64,000 bases of DNA. Origin: Pseudomonas sp. G34. GTDB lineage: Bacteria > Pseudomonadota > Gammaproteobacteria > Pseudomonadales > Pseudomonadaceae. Below are positions 13,110-21,895 of the stretch, piece by piece (the stretch's first letter is position 1; every line of letters begins with the position of its first letter). The notes under the pieces were generated by a model that was given only the letters and a program-made list of their open reading frames with translations, made no database searches and was not told the DNA's origin. The stretch lies in NCBI RefSeq assembly GCF_031119625.1, contig NZ_JAVHZV010000009.1:434001-498000 (forward strand), in the 5' to 3' direction. A program made the position numbers and the translations under genes.

Positions 13110-14000
13110 GTGGATTCCCGTTTTACCGATTTCCTGGCGCACGCCGAGCGTGTGCTGACTCGCCTCGAGCCGCTGTTGCCGGCCATCCGCGAGCCGCTGG
13201 AGTGGCGCCACACCCTGGCCGCACGCTGGCAGCGCGAGGGCCGCTCGGGCTACCTGCAGGCGCTCAAGGTGAGCCTGGACATGAGCCTGGCCGACCTGAT
13301 TGGCGTCGATACCCAGCGTGAGCAGCTGGCGCGCAACACCCGGCAGTTCGTGCAGGGCATGCCGGCCAACCATGCGCTGCTGTGGGGCGCGCGCGGCACC
13401 GGCAAATCGTCGCTGGTTCGCGCCCTGCTGGCCGAGCATGCCGGCGCCGGGCTCCGGCTGATCGAGATCGAGCGCGATCACCTGGCCGACTTGCCGCGGG
13501 TGGTGGAGCAACTGATGGCGCTGCCGCAGCGCTTCATCCTGTTCTGCGACGACCTGTCGTTCGAAGCCGGCGAGGGCGATTACCGGGTGCTCAAGAGCGT
13601 GCTCGACGGCTCGCTGGAGCGTTCCCCGGAAAACGTGCTGCTGTATGCCACCTCCAACCGCCGGCATCTGGTGCCGGAACGCGAGAGCGATAACGCCAAC
13701 ACCAGGATGGTCGACGGCGAGCTGCACCCGAACGAAGCCGTCGAGGACAAGATCGCCCTGTCGGATCGCTTCGGCCTGTGGCTTTCCTTCTATCCCTTCA
13801 CCCAGGAGCATTACCTGGACGTGGTGCGCCACTGGATCGAGGTTCAGGCCGAGCAGGCCGGCCTGCAGTGGCAGTGGAGCGAGGAGCTGGAAAAACTCGC
13901 CGTGCGCTGGGCTACCGGGCGCGGTAATCGCAATGGCCGCTGCGCCTATCAGTTCGCCCGCCAATGGGTCGGGCTGCAGTTACTGGAGACATCCCGATGA
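13110..14000 (+). CDS. DUF815-family AAA+ ATPase
   Basis: This 296-residue P-loop ATPase of the DUF815 group has Walker A in LLWGARGTGKSSLVRALL (about residue 95), Walker B in FILFCDDLSFEAG, sensor-1-like LLYATSNRRHLVP and an arginine-rich C-terminal helical region. Its cellular role is not established; relatives are often grouped with the DnaA/RuvB-like AAA+ lineage. It starts at GTG 13110, preceded by GAGGAGC at good spacing. The stop overlaps the ATG of the next gene (ATGA), so the ATPase and the sulfoxide reductase are translated together. It diverges from the sagS-like gene. Confidence 0.85.
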   Translation: MDSRFTDFLAHAERVLTRLEPLLPAIREPLEWRHTLAARWQREGRSGYLQALKVSLDMSLADLIGVDTQREQLARNTRQFVQGMPANHALLWGARGTGKSSLVRALLAEHAGAGLRLIEIERDHLADLPRVVEQLMALPQRFILFCDDLSFEAGEGDYRVLKSVLDGSLERSPENVLLYATSNRRHLVPERESDNANTRMVDGELHPNEAVEDKIALSDRFGLWLSFYPFTQEHYLDVVRHWIEVQAEQAGLQWQWSEELEKLAVRWATGRGNRNGRCAYQFARQWVGLQLLETSR

Positions 14001-14479
14001 TCGATTTGAGTCAAACCGCTGCCGGCCTGGACGGTTACCCCCTGTTGACCGCCCAGCTGGAGGCCCTGCTGTCTGGCGAGCGGGACTTCATCGCCAATGC
14101 CGCGCAGTTCAGCGCCTTCGTCTATCACGAGTTGGAGGGCTTGAACTGGGCCGGCTTCTATCTGGTGAAGGATGACGAGCTGGTGCTCGGCCCGTTCCAG
14201 GGCAAGGTGGCCTGCGTGCGCATCGCCTTTGGCCGTGGTGTGTGCGGCGCTGCGGCGGCATCGCGGCAAACCCAGCGGGTGGAGGATGTGCATGCCTTTG
14301 CCGGGCATATTGCCTGTGACAGCGCCTCCAACAGTGAGCTGGTGGTGCCGTTGCTCAAGGAAGGCCGACTGATCGGCGTGCTGGATCTGGACAGCCCGCG
14401 GGTAGGGCGCTTCAGTGAGGCGGATCAGCGCGGTATCGAAGCACTGGCTGAGGTGCTGCTGCGCGCCAGTGATTGCTGA
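13997..14479 (+). CDS. msrC: Free methionine-(R)-sulfoxide reductase, GAF domain (MsrC/fRMsr)
   Basis: This 160-residue single GAF-domain enzyme reduces free (not protein-bound) L-methionine-R-sulfoxide. The family pattern is clear: NWAGFYLVKDDELVLGPFQGKVACVRIAFGRG, then GVCGAAAASRQTQ with one conserved cysteine, HIACDSASNSELVVPL with the second, and IGVLDLDSP. Three cysteines at the positions used in the E. coli enzyme (CVRI, VCGA, IACD) support catalytic activity rather than a plain GAF sensor. It overlaps the preceding ATPase stop by 4 bp, and a weak hairpin follows before the convergent hypothetical gene. Confidence 0.88.
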   Translation: MIDLSQTAAGLDGYPLLTAQLEALLSGERDFIANAAQFSAFVYHELEGLNWAGFYLVKDDELVLGPFQGKVACVRIAFGRGVCGAAAASRQTQRVEDVHAFAGHIACDSASNSELVVPLLKEGRLIGVLDLDSPRVGRFSEADQRGIEALAEVLLRASDC

Positions 14480-14488
14480 TAAAGGCTG

Positions 14489-14507
14489 AAGCCCGAGCGG
14501 CGCGGGC
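14489..14507. terminator. Weak hairpin between msrC and the convergent membrane protein gene
   Basis: The stem GCCCG/CGGGC with a 7 nt loop lies in the 31 bp between convergent stops; there is no T-run. Confidence 0.35.
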
Positions 14508-14510
14508 CTC

Positions 14511-15281
14511 TCAGTCGTAGAGGGCCTTCTTCTTCCAGTCGCCGTCGTCTTCCATCGACTTGAGCCCTTCGTTGAGCTCGCTGTTGGCGTCATCAGTGGG
14601 CGCCTGGGCGCTGACCAGCATGGCATTGACGCGCTCGAGCTGCTTCTGGAACTGCGCCAGGGTCGCTTGGTAACGGGCAGTGTCGGCCTGCTTTTGCAGG
14701 AACTGCACGCCACGCTCCAGGGCCAGCCGCGCGTGGCCGGTTTGCTGCTGCTGCAGCGCCTGCTTGGCCTGGTTGCTGTACAGGTCTACATACAGCTGCA
14801 CCAGCATGTGGCGAATTTCCTTGGCCCAGCCCTTGGCTTCGTCCACGGGCAGCATGCCGCTCTGCGCCAACTTGCCGACCTGGCCATGCAGCGCCTCCAG
14901 CTGGGCGCGAACCTGGGTGGCCTTGGCGTCATCGGTCACGTGGAAGGGGGCGTTGCGTACCGGGATGTCCTGGCCCAGGGCGATCAGCTTGCGCAGTTCC
15001 GCGGCCATGGTCAGGTAGACGCTGTCCTGCTTGTCCACTTCCAGGATGCGCTCGGCGAACTGCAGCTGCAGCCGGCACAGCAACAACTTGAGTTCGGGGC
15101 TCATGAACTGGCCGGCGAACTGCTCGTTGAGATCGGCGATACGCCGATAGCGTTCGGCCAGGTCAGCTTTCAGGCGCGACTTCTTGCGCTTGTTGTTTTC
15201 AGCCAGCTGATTCAGATAAGCCAGCAGCACCAACAGCGTGATACCGCCGATTATCGCCATGGTGATCACGAGCGAGGACAT
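14511..15281 (-). CDS. Membrane-anchored coiled-coil protein of unknown function
   Basis: This 256-residue protein has a single N-terminal membrane helix (SLVITMAIIGGITLLVLLAYLN, residues about 3-24) and a highly charged helical body rich in Leu, Gln and Lys (LAENNKRKKSRLKADLAERYRRIADLN). It looks like a bitopic protein whose soluble part forms coiled coils. No catalytic motif is recognisable. The ATG at 15281 follows AAGAGG at proper spacing; the frame extends upstream to 15347 but without such a site. It lies between msrC and the repeat element. I do not recognise a named family. Confidence 0.65.
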   Translation of the reverse strand: MSSLVITMAIIGGITLLVLLAYLNQLAENNKRKKSRLKADLAERYRRIADLNEQFAGQFMSPELKLLLCRLQLQFAERILEVDKQDSVYLTMAAELRKLIALGQDIPVRNAPFHVTDDAKATQVRAQLEALHGQVGKLAQSGMLPVDEAKGWAKEIRHMLVQLYVDLYSNQAKQALQQQQTGHARLALERGVQFLQKQADTARYQATLAQFQKQLERVNAMLVSAQAPTDDANSELNEGLKSMEDDGDWKKKALYD

Positions 15282-15390
15282 CGTCTTAACCTCTTGAAGG
15301 CCGTTGTGCAGGGTGCAGCGACCCGCAAGGTGGGGGCTGCCAGTCAATGCCGATCAGTTTACTCGCGTTCTGCCATCATTGCGCGCATTA

Positions 15391-15683
15391 GGGTCTGTTG
15401 CCGTTTCACGCACGGCCGCGCCGGAGCCAGTTTTGCCGCGAGGCAAGGCACGAGCCGCGAAGTTTAGTGGGCTAAATGAGCCGGCGAGAAACGCCGCATC
15501 GCGACAAAACGGGCCCGGCCCTGCGGGTTGCGCGAGAAATCTCGCCATGCGTTGTTGGAGGACTTGGCAAGGGAAAACGCGGACGGCTAGTCCATTCCCT
15601 ACGTCCTCCGCCTAGCGGATCGCCGCCCGGCCTGGCGAGATTTCTCGCGGCAACGCGGCTCGCGTTGAAACGGCAACAGACCC
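15391..15683. mobile_element. 293 bp MITE-like element with 18 bp terminal inverted repeats
   Basis: The ends are exact inverted copies: GGGTCTGTTGCCGTTTCA (15391-15408) and its complement (15666-15683). TTAG/CTAG flanks both ends, compatible with a TAG or YTAG target duplication of the IS5 type. There is no open frame long enough for a transposase. Inside are further palindromes, e.g. CGAGAAATCTCG and its mirrored partner GGCGAGATTTCTCG. It is best explained as a non-autonomous miniature element or a deleted insertion sequence. Together with the flanks it fills most of the 610 bp between the preceding gene and the tRNA operon. Confidence 0.75.
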
Positions 15684-15801
15684 TAGGCGAGGGTCGCGCC
15701 GTCGGCCTGTTGCATTAAAGCAGGCGATATTGGTTGGCACTGCGCACGAGATCCCGGAATCCGGGTGAAGTCGTTGATTTTAAAAAATTTTATATGAGAG
15801 G

Positions 15802-15830
15802 TTGACGAGTGTTGAAAGGCTCCATAGAAT
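15802..15830 (+). promoter_or_regulatory. Sigma-70 promoter of the tRNA operon
   Basis: TTGACG (15802-15807), a 17 nt spacer and TAGAAT (15825-15830) form a near-consensus promoter. A GC-rich discriminator (GCGCGCC), typical of stringently controlled stable RNA genes, follows. An AT-only tract just upstream (about 15778-15793) could serve as an UP element. Confidence 0.8.
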
Positions 15831-15891
15831 GCGCGCCACTTCCACGGTAATGCTGAAAAGCACAGCGGGGAAGCCGGAAATTCCGGGCAAC

Positions 15892-15967
15892 GTCCCCTTC
15901 GTCTAGTGGCCTAGGACACCGCCCTTTCACGGCGGTAACAGGGGTTCGAGTCCCCTAGGGGACGCCA
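15892..15967 (+). tRNA. tRNA-Glu (UUC), copy 1
   Basis: This is a 76 nt cloverleaf with acceptor GTCCCCT/AGGGGAC, anticodon loop CTTTCAC (anticodon TTC), T-arm GGGGTTCGAGTCCCC and encoded CCA. Sequence identical to copy 2 at 16119. Confidence 0.97.
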
Positions 15968-15996
15968 CTTCCAAAAGAAGTGGGGCAGTAAAGATT

Positions 15997-16072
<76 letters not shown>

Positions 16073-16079
16073 GATTCTG

Positions 16080-16101
16080 GATTCAGCCTGGCAGCTGAAT
16101 C
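16080..16101 (+). other. Hairpin in the spacer between the two tRNA pairs
   Basis: A perfect 8 bp stem GATTCAGC/GCTGAATC with a 6 nt loop lies between tRNA-Gly copy 1 and tRNA-Glu copy 2. It has no T-run, so a processing signal is more likely than a terminator. Confidence 0.5.
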
Positions 16102-16118
16102 GCGGTAAGAAGTTCCAG

Positions 16119-16194
16119 GTCCCCTTCGTCTAGTGGCCTAGGACACCGCCCTTTCACGGCGGTAACAGGGGTTCGAGTCCCCTAGGGGACGCCA
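16119..16194 (+). tRNA. tRNA-Glu (UUC), copy 2
   Basis: This is identical over 76 nt to the first tRNA-Glu, with encoded CCA. The flanking spacers differ from those of copy 1, so only the tRNA sequences are conserved between the two pairs. Confidence 0.97.
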
Positions 16195-16207
16195 ATTCGT
16201 TGTAAAT

Positions 16208-16283
<76 letters not shown>

Positions 16284-16289
16284 AATAAA

Positions 16290-16321
16290 CGAAAACGCCG
16301 CTCAATCGAGCGGCGTTTTCG
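16290..16321 (+). terminator. Terminator of the tRNA operon
   Basis: This is a 14 bp stem CGAAAACGCCGCTC/GAGCGGCGTTTTCG with a 4 nt loop and a TTTT stretch. The remaining bases to 16508 contain nothing I recognise; this is where the siderophore locus begins. Confidence 0.9.
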
Positions 16322-16508
16322 TATCTGCGTTTCGGCGCTGAAAAACTGCCAGCCGCCAATCACGCCAGTCATTACGTGGCCAGGGTGATTGGCGGTTTTG
16401 CGTTTTATCGCCTTCCACGACGCTCTGCCACGTCCGCTGTGTTTGGTCTATACGCCAGGAAGACCACGCGCCGTGGCAAGGAGCTTGCTCGGCGCGCGGT
16501 ATGGCAGA

Positions 16509-18716
16509 TCACCAGTTGAAGTTCACCGAGGTCAGCAGGGTGCGCTCGTCACCGTAGTGACAGGTGGAGAAACTGCACTGCGCGTAGCGCTTGTCGGTCA
16601 GGTTGCTGGCGTTGACGGTCACGGCCCAGTTGTCGTCGATCTGGTAGCGCGCCATGGCGTCGAACAGGGTATAGGCTGGCATGGCCGAATCCATACCCGA
16701 GGCCTGCGTGGTGCCCATGTAGCGAGCGCCGGCGCCTAGGGTCAGTTGCGGCATGCCCCAGTCGACGAAGTCGTAGCTGGTCCACAGGGCGGCCTGGTGG
16801 TAGGGCGTGTCATCGGTGCGCTGACCCACTTCATCGGCAATCGCGCTCTTGGTGGTGCGGGCATCGGTATAGGCGTAGGTGGCGATCACGCTGAGTGCTG
16901 GGGTGACATCCGCCTTGGCTTCCAGCTCCAGGCCGCGGGAGCGTACCTCGCCGGTCTGGCGGAACTCCTCGGTGCCTGGATCCTGCTTGAGCACGTTGGT
17001 CTGGGTCAGCTCGTAGACTGCTGCGCTGAGCAGCATATTGCTGTCCTTGGGCTGATAGCGCACGCCTGCTTCGTACTGTTTACCTTCGGTGGGGGTGAAG
17101 GTCTGGCCGGTGACTTGCGCAACGGAAACCGGGAAGAACGACTCGCTGTAGCTGATGTAGGGTGCCAGTCCGTTGTCCGCCTGGTAGACCAGGCCCGCGC
17201 GGTAGGTAGTGGCTTCGTCATCCTGGCTGGCTTTGGCGCCATTGCGATGCGCGGTCTGCTGCTGATCGGCCCAGTCGTGGCGACCACCCAGCAGCAGGGT
17301 CCACTTGTCGCCGAACTTGATCTGATCCTGGAAGTAGACACCTTTTTGCAGCATATCGAGCTGCGAGCCGCGATCCCGGCTGCGATCCTTGTTTACTACT
17401 ACCGGTTGCCCATAGTCGTAGCGACTCAAGTCCAGGCTGGGGGCTGCAGCGCGGAAGTTGTGCGAGTCGTAGGAGGTGTCGTAACCATCGAAGCCGACCA
17501 GCACGGTGTGCTCGACACTACCAAGCTGCCACTTCGACTCGATATTGGTATCGCTGGCCCAGGTTCGCGCGCGTTCACGGCGATCACTGTATTGCCGGGC
17601 GAGAATGCCGGTATTGGCGGCATTGCGGATAGCGGTTGCCGATGTCTGTACTTGCAGGTAATTCCACTTCACATCGGATTCGTAATAACGCAGCTTATTG
17701 TTGAGCGTGAAATTTTCGTTGAAGTGGTGTTGAAACTCGTAGCCCAGCGTCGACATCTCTCCATTCATGTCGTCGTAGTCCGGCTCGCCGACAAAGTCGT
17801 GGCGGCCGATCTTGAAGGCGCCGTCACCCACACCCTTGACCAACTGATAGGGCAGGGTGGCGGGGAAGCGGGTATCGGTCTTCTGGTAGAAGGACAACAG
17901 GGTCAGCGAGGTGTCTTCATTGGGGCGCCAGGTCAGCGCCGGGGCGATATAGAACTTGTCGTCATTGAGATGATCCTGCTGGGTGTCACTGTCGCGACTG
18001 AGTATCGTCAGGCGATAGCTCAGGGTATCGCTGCCGGCCAGTGGGCCGCTGAAGTCGGCCGAGAGCTGCTTGCGATCGTAGGAGCCGACTTGCAGGTTCA
18101 GCTCATGGAAGGGCGTTTCGGTCGGGCGCTTGCTGACGCCATTGACCATGCCGCCAGGTGAGAGCTGGCCGTAGAGCACCGAGGCCGCGCCGCGAATGAC
18201 CTCGACGCGCTCCAGGCCGTAGGGTTCCTGAATGCCGTCGTAGGAGTTGTTCTGCAGGCGCAGGCCGTCCCGCAGCGAGCCGCCGGTGCCGGATTCGACC
18301 TCGAAGCCGCGGATGCGGAAGCGGTCCGCAGTGCGGTTGAAATTGGTCGAGCTGCTGGTGAAACCTGGCGTGTAGCTCAGCGCCTGGGCCATCGTTTCCG
18401 ACTGGCGATCGCGGATCTCATCGCTGGTCACCACCGACAGCGACTGTGGCGTCTCGGTGATCGGTGTGCTGGTCTTGGTGGCACTCATGTTGCGCTTGGC
18501 TACGTAGCCGACCACATGCTCGGTGGGTTGTTCGACGCTTTGCCCGGTCACGTTGATGGCGTCGATCTCCACGGCTGCAGCCGTGGGTGCCTGGGTGGTC
18601 TCGGCGGCATGCAGGTTGCCTGAGCCCAGGCTGGCCATGGCCAGTGCTAGCGCGGTAAGGCTGAAGGCTGGGCGTCGGGCGAAACGTTCGGGGCTTAGGT
18701 GCGAAACCTGGCACAT
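16509..18716 (-). CDS. TonB-dependent ferric siderophore receptor
   Basis: This 735-residue outer-membrane receptor imports the iron-loaded siderophore. A signal peptide (hydrophobic SLTALALAMASLGSGNLHA, cut near AAETT) is followed by a short TonB-box region (VEIDAINVTG). The plug domain shows TETPQSLSVVTSDEIRDRQ, RFRIRGFEVESG and ERVEVIRGAASVLYGQLSPGG. The 22-stranded barrel ends in the terminal aromatic strand (LTSVNFNW). There is no N-terminal STN signalling domain, so ECF-sigma cell-surface signalling is not expected. The ATG at 18716 follows AAGGA; upstream codons to 18755 are less likely. It diverges from the uptake operon and presumably recognises the product of the NRPS genes. Confidence 0.93.
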   Translation of the reverse strand: MCQVSHLSPERFARRPAFSLTALALAMASLGSGNLHAAETTQAPTAAAVEIDAINVTGQSVEQPTEHVVGYVAKRNMSATKTSTPITETPQSLSVVTSDEIRDRQSETMAQALSYTPGFTSSSTNFNRTADRFRIRGFEVESGTGGSLRDGLRLQNNSYDGIQEPYGLERVEVIRGAASVLYGQLSPGGMVNGVSKRPTETPFHELNLQVGSYDRKQLSADFSGPLAGSDTLSYRLTILSRDSDTQQDHLNDDKFYIAPALTWRPNEDTSLTLLSFYQKTDTRFPATLPYQLVKGVGDGAFKIGRHDFVGEPDYDDMNGEMSTLGYEFQHHFNENFTLNNKLRYYESDVKWNYLQVQTSATAIRNAANTGILARQYSDRRERARTWASDTNIESKWQLGSVEHTVLVGFDGYDTSYDSHNFRAAAPSLDLSRYDYGQPVVVNKDRSRDRGSQLDMLQKGVYFQDQIKFGDKWTLLLGGRHDWADQQQTAHRNGAKASQDDEATTYRAGLVYQADNGLAPYISYSESFFPVSVAQVTGQTFTPTEGKQYEAGVRYQPKDSNMLLSAAVYELTQTNVLKQDPGTEEFRQTGEVRSRGLELEAKADVTPALSVIATYAYTDARTTKSAIADEVGQRTDDTPYHQAALWTSYDFVDWGMPQLTLGAGARYMGTTQASGMDSAMPAYTLFDAMARYQIDDNWAVTVNASNLTDKRYAQCSFSTCHYGDERTLLTSVNFNW

Positions 18717-18826
18717 GACGAAGGAATCCTTTGGTCTTCTGGTATGTGTGCGCAAGGCGGAGGACGTTCTGTGATCCTTCGCGCCGGTGCGCCGTGGCAG
18801 TCAGCAGTAGCGCGTGAACTCTACAT

Positions 18827-18845
18827 CTAAATGAGAAATATTTGT
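18827..18845. promoter_or_regulatory. Weak Fur-box-like sequence upstream of the receptor gene
   Basis: CTAAATGAGAAATATTTGT matches about 10 of 19 positions of the Fur consensus and lies in the AT-rich part (18820-18900) of the 324 bp divergent region between the receptor and ABC genes. No clear -35/-10 pair is visible, and I see nothing else in that region. Confidence 0.3.
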
Positions 18846-19040
18846 ACTAGCGCACAATTTATTGTCACCACTAAGCTATTACTGCAAGCTACGTATAAAT
18901 GTTCAAGGCCTGGGCGCTGCCTGATAGGCAGTGTCCACCCTGAGCTGGACGAGATTCGCGGTGAATCCGCATGCCCGACAAACCGCGCTGGCCCCTGAGC
19001 AAGGCGGCGCTGGCGCTGTGGTTCGAATTCGAGTGTGTAC

Positions 19041-19847
19041 ATGTTGAAAGCGATGGGACTTCAGCTTCAATTCGACGGATTGAAGGTGCTGGATGACATC
19101 AGCCTGACGATTCCCGAGGGCTGCTTTACTGCATTGATAGGTGCCAATGGCTGCGGCAAGACCACCTTGCTCAACGTGCTGGCGCGCATGCTGCGGCCAG
19201 CCAGCGGCGACGTACTGCTGCAGGGCAAGCCCCACGTTCAGCTCTCGCGCCGTGATCTGGCCAGGCAGATCGCGCTGCTGCCGCAACGCACCGCTTCGCC
19301 TGCCGGGATCACCGTGCGCGAACTGGTCATGCAGGGGCGCTACCCCTGGCAAAGCTGGTGGCAGCAGTGGAGTGACGCCGATCAGCAGGCGGTCGACCGC
19401 GCCGTGGCACTGGCTGATGTCGGTATGCTGCTGGATCGCACCCTGACCAGCCTGTCCGGGGGGCAGTTGCAGCGCTGCTGGATTGCCATGACCCTGGCGC
19501 AGGAGACCCCGGTCATCCTGCTCGACGAGCCCACCACCTTTCTCGACATCGCTCATCAGATCGCCTTGCTCGAACTGCTCGCCGAGTTGCGTGACCAGGG
19601 GCGTACTGTCGTGGCGGTGCTGCATGACCTCAATCAGGCCGCGCGCTACGCCGACCAACTGGTGATGTTGCGCCAGGGCAAGGTTCACGCCCAAGGCACG
19701 CCGGCCGAGGTATTCACCCCGGCCAATCTCAAGGCGGTGTTCGATCTGGATGCGCACATTCTCATCGATCCGCATTCCGGTGATCCCTTGTGCGTGCCGG
19801 CATCGCCTGCCCGCATCCGCGCACTCGACAGCCAGGTAGCGCTGTGA
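19041..19847 (+). CDS. Ferric siderophore ABC transporter, ATP-binding protein (FepC/FhuC type)
   Basis: This 268-residue cytoplasmic ATPase drives the uptake of ferric siderophore across the inner membrane. It shows Walker A IGANGCGKTTL (about residue 35), a Q-loop (ALLPQR), signature LSGGQLQRCWIAMTLAQE, Walker B VILLDEPTTFLDI and the switch His in VLHDLNQAARYAD. The spacing is typical of iron-chelate importers. GTG 19035 and ATG 19041 are both possible starts; ATG was chosen. Its stop overlaps the next permease start (GTGA), so ATPase and permeases form one operon, divergent from the receptor. Confidence 0.92.
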   Translation: MLKAMGLQLQFDGLKVLDDISLTIPEGCFTALIGANGCGKTTLLNVLARMLRPASGDVLLQGKPHVQLSRRDLARQIALLPQRTASPAGITVRELVMQGRYPWQSWWQQWSDADQQAVDRAVALADVGMLLDRTLTSLSGGQLQRCWIAMTLAQETPVILLDEPTTFLDIAHQIALLELLAELRDQGRTVVAVLHDLNQAARYADQLVMLRQGKVHAQGTPAEVFTPANLKAVFDLDAHILIDPHSGDPLCVPASPARIRALDSQVAL

Positions 19848-20827
19848 CGGGTGGGTGGCGCTGGCCGATCTGGTTATCGATCCTGGTCGGCGTCGGCCTG
19901 GCGTCGACGCTGCACCTGGCGGTGGGGGCCAAGTCGATCCCCTGGAACGATGTCTGGCAGGCGCTGCTGGCCTATGACCCGAGTAATGCGGATCACAGCG
20001 TGATCCGCGGCTCGCGCCTGCCACGCCTGTGGGTGGCGATGGTGGTGGGCGCCTGCCTGGGGCTGGCCGGCACGGTGATGCAGGCAGTGGGTGACAACCC
20101 GCTGGCCGACCCGGGCATTCTCGGCATCAACAGCGGCGCGGCCTTGTTTGTGGTCATCGGCTTGCTGGTGCTGCCCGGCAATGATATGAGCATGATCCCG
20201 CTGTTCGCCTTCAGTGGTGCTCTGGTGGCCGCCATCGGCGTCATGCTGCTGGCCGGTCGCACGCCCAACCCGGTGCGCCTGACGCTTTCCGGGGCGATGA
20301 TGGCTGCGCTGTTCGGCGCCATCACCGCGATCCTGCTGCTGCTCGATCAGCAGGGGCTGGACAGCCTGCGCCGTTGGCTGACCGGCTCGCTGGGGATCAG
20401 TGGGGCCAACCTGCCGACCTGGCTGTGGCCTTATGTCGCTGGCGGCATGCTCTTGTGCCTGGTCAATGTGCGGGCATTGAATGCCTATCGGCTGGGCGCG
20501 CAGGTGGCCTCGAGCATGGGCGTCAATCTGCTGCGCATGCGTCTGCTCAGCCTGGTCGCCGTGGTGCTGCTGTCCGGTTGCGCGGTGGCGCTGGCCGGGC
20601 CCATCGGGTTCGTCGGGTTGGTGGTACCCCATGCGGCGCGGCTGCTGGTTGGCCACGACCTGCGCCAGTTGCTGCTGGCCACGCCGCTGCTGGGCGGCTT
20701 GCTGCTGGTGCTGGCCGATGTCGTGGCGCGCACCCTGGTGAGCCCGTATGAACTCAATACCGGCATCGTCACCGCGCTGATCGGTGGCCCGGTATTCGTC
20801 GCCCTGGTGCTGAGGAAGCTCAAGTGA
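19844..20827 (+). CDS. FecCD-family siderophore permease, subunit 1
   Basis: This 327-residue polytopic inner-membrane permease is of the BtuC/FecCD family. The family blocks are present: RLPRLWVAMVVGACLGLAGTVMQAVGDNPLADPGILGINSGAA near the N-terminus, the cytoplasmic loop contacting the ATPase, and AGPIGFVGLVVPHAARLLVGHD in the C-terminal part. About ten hydrophobic segments can be counted. The GTG at 19844 overlaps the ATPase stop; no other start within the window of overlap is plausible. It pairs with the next gene as a heterodimeric channel. Confidence 0.92.
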   Translation: MTGGWRWPIWLSILVGVGLASTLHLAVGAKSIPWNDVWQALLAYDPSNADHSVIRGSRLPRLWVAMVVGACLGLAGTVMQAVGDNPLADPGILGINSGAALFVVIGLLVLPGNDMSMIPLFAFSGALVAAIGVMLLAGRTPNPVRLTLSGAMMAALFGAITAILLLLDQQGLDSLRRWLTGSLGISGANLPTWLWPYVAGGMLLCLVNVRALNAYRLGAQVASSMGVNLLRMRLLSLVAVVLLSGCAVALAGPIGFVGLVVPHAARLLVGHDLRQLLLATPLLGGLLLVLADVVARTLVSPYELNTGIVTALIGGPVFVALVLRKLK

Positions 20828-21867
20828 GTCGCTGGCTGACCACGCCAAGGCGTTGCCCCGGCTTGCCCTGGGTCGGCCGACCCATCGATGTGTTGGCGGC
20901 GTCAGTGCTGCTCTTGTTGCTGACGGGGCTGACACTGTACGCGGCGAGCGTTGGTAGCTACTCCACCAGCATGGCCCAGCTCTGGCAGAGCCTGTTCTCC
21001 GCCGAGGCGACTGCGGCACAGGCCAACGTGCTCTGGGAGTTGCGCCTGCCGCGCATCCTGCTGGCGATTCTCGGCGGTGCGGCGATGGCCCTGGCGGGTG
21101 TGCTGATGCAGTCACTGACGCGCAACCCACTGGCGGCGCCGGGATTGGTCGGGGTGGAGGCGGGCGCCAGCGTCACCATGCTGCTGATCCTGGTGCTCTG
21201 GCCGCAGGCCTTGCCGCTGCCGCTGTATCCCCTGGCGGCGCTGCTCGGTGGCCTGGCGGTGGCGCTGTTCATCGTCGCGCTCTCCTGGCGCGGTGGCATT
21301 GCCCCGCTGCGTCTGATTCTGGTCGGCGTGGGGCTGACGGCCATGCTCGGCGCCGTTGCCGATCTGCTGATCACCTACGGCAATATCGATCGGGTCGAGT
21401 CGGCGCTGATGTGGCTTGGCGGCAGTCTGCATCGCAGTGATTGGCCGCAGGTGCAGAGCCTGCTTATCTGGCTGCTGGTGGCGGGCCTGCCGCTGTTGTT
21501 CTGTCACCGCCAGCTCAATCTCCTGCAATTGGGCGAGGGCGTGGCGCTCAGCCGCGGCCTGAATACGCCGCTGATCATGCTCTTGCTGTTGCTGTGCAGC
21601 GTCACCCTGACCGCGGCAACGGTGGCCAATATCGGCGTGATGACCTTCGTTGGTCTGGTCGCGCCGCATCTGGCGCGGCAGTTGTGCGGTGACCGGCATG
21701 GCGCGTTGTTGCCGCTGTCGGCCCTGTTCGGCGCCGTACTGGTTCTGCTCGGTGACACCCTGGGGCGCGCCTTGCTGCCACCGTTGCAACTGCCGGCCGG
21801 TCTGGTGGTGGCGATTATCGGTGCGCCTTATCTGTTGGTTTTGCTGGCGCGGCAACGCAACCGTTGA
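20824..21867 (+). CDS. FecCD-family siderophore permease, subunit 2
   Basis: This 347-residue second permease subunit starts with GTG at 20824, overlapping the previous stop by 4 bp. It shows RLPRILLAILGGAAMALAGVLMQSLTRNPLAAPGLVGVEAGAS, the central GVGLTAMLGAVADLLITYG, and the C-terminal IGVMTFVGLVAPHLARQLCGDRHG block that contacts the ATPase. Repeated hydrophobic helices are visible throughout. Having two different permease genes, as in FepDG or FecCD, contrasts with the fused FhuB arrangement. The binding protein gene follows after 28 bp. Confidence 0.92.
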   Translation: MSRWLTTPRRCPGLPWVGRPIDVLAASVLLLLLTGLTLYAASVGSYSTSMAQLWQSLFSAEATAAQANVLWELRLPRILLAILGGAAMALAGVLMQSLTRNPLAAPGLVGVEAGASVTMLLILVLWPQALPLPLYPLAALLGGLAVALFIVALSWRGGIAPLRLILVGVGLTAMLGAVADLLITYGNIDRVESALMWLGGSLHRSDWPQVQSLLIWLLVAGLPLLFCHRQLNLLQLGEGVALSRGLNTPLIMLLLLLCSVTLTAATVANIGVMTFVGLVAPHLARQLCGDRHGALLPLSALFGAVLVLLGDTLGRALLPPLQLPAGLVVAIIGAPYLLVLLARQRNR

Positions 21868-21895
21868 CGCGTCGTCATTGAAGGACATGACGAAG

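Noticed and set aside
18890..18915. TAAAT...CGT-like PvdS (iron-starvation sigma) box in the receptor/ABC intergenic region
   Set aside because: Spacing and the second half do not fit the PvdS pattern, and similar AT-rich words occur by chance; Fur control is the better explanation.
18970..19095. Small plus-strand frame (about 40 codons) just before the ABC ATPase gene
   Set aside because: It overlaps the ATPase start in another frame, has no ribosome-binding site and no recognisable sequence; a leader peptide cannot be supported.
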